From positions 1 to 42,500 of the forward strand of contig NVWV01000015.1 of assembly GCA_002746305.1 (NCBI GenBank): a DNA stretch of 42,500 nucleotides, given 5' to 3'. A program made the position numbers and the translations under genes. The notes under the pieces are model-generated. The model did no database searches. It saw only the letters and a list, made by a program, of their open reading frames with translations, and was not told where the DNA came from. Positions 40,708 to 42,500 of the stretch are shown in pieces. This DNA is from Bacteroidota bacterium (GTDB taxonomy: Bacteria; Bacteroidota; Bacteroidia; NS11-12g; UBA9320). The first letter of the stretch is position 1, and the number at the start of each line of letters is the position of its first letter.

Positions 40708-42500
40708 TGAAAAGGGAGGACATAAAATATTGTTCTTTATTGTTTCTCACAACCATCATTTCATATTTTCAATTAGTCTTCAATATTTTTCCTACTAAAT
40801 GGGATAACCTCTCTGCATTCTTTCCATATAGATACACAGCTATTCACTGGTGGAGAAATGGGCATCTACCTTTATGGGATCCCTATCAAAATTTCGGGTA
40901 CCCAATGCATGCCAACCCACAAGGGGCAGTCTGGTATCCGATAACTTGGCTATTTGGTCTAGCCAAGGGATATACCCAGTATTCTATGAATCTTGAACTG
41001 GTATTCCATATACTTTTAGCAGGTATTGGAATGTACTTTTTTATTAAACAGTTGAGACTTAAACCAATTGTAGCATTTCTAGGAGCAATGGTATACTCGC
41101 TATCAGGATTCATTTCGGGCACTTCTCACATGATTGGCTTTACAACTGGAGCTGCATGGCTTCCCTGGTGCCTGCTATTCTTACTTCTTAGTTTTAAAAA
41201 TCGGAACTATATTTATGCTGTAGTCCTTTCACTAGTTACTTCCTTACACCTAATGGGAGCGTATACCGCATTTAGTATTGTGCTTGTCTACGTATATGCA
41301 CTTCTGGCTCTGTACTTCATTTTTCAATCGTCGAATAGGCTAAAGACATTTCTGTTTACGTTAAAATTAATCGGCATTTGTATAATAACAACCTCTATTC
41401 TCTCTGGCCCTTATCTATATAGTATTGGGGACTCAATTTCATATTTCTCCAGAGCAACACCACTTGTTTATGATCCTCAAAACTTTGTAAGTAACTTCAA
41501 CTGGCAATGCTTTCAGTCCTTCATAACTCCGTATGTTATATCTGCTAAAGTTGGGTTTAGTGGTATTGACGTAAGTATGGCTAATGTATATGTTGGGATA
41601 CCTTTTTTACTTCTATTTCTATATTATCTTATCAAAGAAAAAAACACAATAAGGAAGTACATTCTTGTCACCTCAATAGTTATATCTCTACTATTGATGC
41701 TAGGTAATCACACTCCTGTGCATAGACTGGCGTTTCAATTTCTTCCTGGTATAAGCTTGTTCAGACACCCATACCTTTTTGGTCTATACTCCATATTTGG
41801 AATAATAGTATGCTCTTCATATGCTGTAAACTCACTAAAAATATCAGCATTTAACCTTAAATTAAGTACTAGGGTCATACTATTTCTTATGATCGTCCCA
41901 CTAGTACTATCATACCTACTCTACAAATCAGACTTATCTGAGTACTCCGAATACATAAAACACTGGCATGGACTCAGGGAACGTAGTCCATTAAATAACT
42001 ATAGCCATGCCTTCATACAGTTAATTCTTTCATGTTTATTTTTAGGTCTCCTTTACAGCCTTCGCTTGGTTCACTATAAGAAGATTCAAACTTATATGGC
42101 CTTCATAGTATTCATTGAGCTATTCACAGCGATACAACTAAACGGTCCAATCCACATGTACTATAACATCCCTACAACGGATATTAAAGATTACTTAAAA
42201 GAACAAGCAAATGAAACCTTAACTAATCAAACAGCCAATACACCTTTAAGTCAGCTTGAAAACAAGACAATTACTCCTACTGTTGGATTATGGGTGAATC
42301 TCAATACCTACGCCAGAACTACTGGTGTTGATGGATATAATCCATTTATTTTTTCCAGTACAGAAAAATTTCAAAAATCTGTTGAGTACAGTGACATTCT
42401 CTCCAAAGGATTAATATACTCTACTGGCAATGCACAAATCAAGGATCTCAAACTGAATTTTAACAGCTTTAAGTTTAAGTACCTAACCGAAACAAATCAG
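40707..42500 (+). CDS. YfhO-like polytopic membrane protein (GT-C glycosyltransferase-like), 3' end missing
   Basis: An open frame of 598 codons runs from the GTG at 40707 to the right edge without a stop. It has many membrane helices. After TM1 comes a periplasmic segment with LPLWDPYQNFGYP and HANPQGAVWYP, the hallmark of the YfhO family, and later FRHPYLFGLYSIFG. YfhO proteins are thought to act on lipid-linked sugars, such as teichoic acid glycosylation in Gram-positives; the role in Bacteroidota is unknown. GTG is chosen because it overlaps the preceding stop (TAGTG); no better ATG is near. The last 100 visible residues are soluble, probably the extracytoplasmic domain. Confidence 0.8.
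   Translation, partial: MKREDIKYCSLLFLTTIISYFQLVFNIFPTKWDNLSAFFPYRYTAIHWWRNGHLPLWDPYQNFGYPMHANPQGAVWYPITWLFGLAKGYTQYSMNLELVFHILLAGIGMYFFIKQLRLKPIVAFLGAMVYSLSGFISGTSHMIGFTTGAAWLPWCLLFLLLSFKNRNYIYAVVLSLVTSLHLMGAYTAFSIVLVYVYALLALYFIFQSSNRLKTFLFTLKLIGICIITTSILSGPYLYSIGDSISYFSRATPLVYDPQNFVSNFNWQCFQSFITPYVISAKVGFSGIDVSMANVYVGIPFLLLFLYYLIKEKNTIRKYILVTSIVISLLLMLGNHTPVHRLAFQFLPGISLFRHPYLFGLYSIFGIIVCSSYAVNSLKISAFNLKLSTRVILFLMIVPLVLSYLLYKSDLSEYSEYIKHWHGLRERSPLNNYSHAFIQLILSCLFLGLLYSLRLVHYKKIQTYMAFIVFIELFTAIQLNGPIHMYYNIPTTDIKDYLKEQANETLTNQTANTPLSQLENKTITPTVGLWVNLNTYARTTGVDGYNPFIFSSTEKFQKSVEYSDILSKGLIYSTGNAQIKDLKLNFNSFKFKYLTETNQ

Noticed and set aside
1..42500. CRISPR arrays, tRNA or rRNA genes, prophage or defence islands
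   Set aside because: No regularly spaced repeats, cloverleaf sequences, rRNA segments or matching protein families were seen on either strand.

Overview
The window is a chromosomal segment of an AT-rich member of the Bacteroidota, probably a flavobacterium-like lineage. Several independent signs agree. PorZ and a decayed secretion-sorting tail indicate a type IX secretion system. There is a bacillithiol gene (bshB1) and a DUF4294 protein. Promoters have the Bacteroidota form, a TAnnTTTG -7 box with a TTG/TTTG -33 box, and Shine-Dalgarno sequences are weak or absent. Ribosomal protein L17 carries a helix-hairpin-helix tail. I cannot fix the genus from sequence alone.

Layout. 1-870: the 5' end of an NHL-repeat protein (minus strand), a 26-bp perfect palindrome, two copies of an intergenic repeat, and the remains of a secreted-protein gene. 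867-1640: a TPR lipoprotein. 1.8-8.5 kb (plus strand): a TetR - TolC - membrane fusion protein - RND permease operon. 8.6-9.1 kb: a decayed IS6-type insertion sequence, with both inverted ends still readable. 9.1-14.7 kb (minus strand): a second, unrelated RND pump in the order permease - fusion protein - TolC. 14.8-16.5 kb: an M42 aminopeptidase and a small ArsC/Spx-like protein. 16.5-33.6 kb (minus strand): a merged str-S10-spc-alpha cluster, transcribed rpsL-rpsG-fusA-rpsJ ... secY-infA-rpmJ-rpsM-rpsK-rpsD-rpoA-rplQ. It includes rpmJ (38 aa) and rpmD (59 aa), which are easily missed. 33.7-38.9 kb: a FemAB/GNAT-like protein (plus), facing a porZ-recO-DUF4294-bshB1 operon (minus). 39.0-42.5 kb (plus): lipA, an overlapping methyltransferase, and a YfhO-like polytopic membrane protein that runs off the window.

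How it works together. The ribosomal block has a consensus promoter in front of rpsL. A second good promoter lies at the secY/infA junction and could drive infA through rplQ separately. The two tripartite pumps face each other tail to tail around the dead insertion sequence. One has its own TetR regulator, with a dyad over its promoter. The other has no linked regulator but has two dyads upstream. Many promoters sit so close to start codons that the transcripts should be leaderless or nearly so.

I found no rRNA, tRNA, CRISPR array, prophage or defence island. Nothing here amounts to a clearly new multi-gene system. The most interesting signals are regulatory (palindromes, leaderless promoters, the internal infA promoter) and the L17 fusion.
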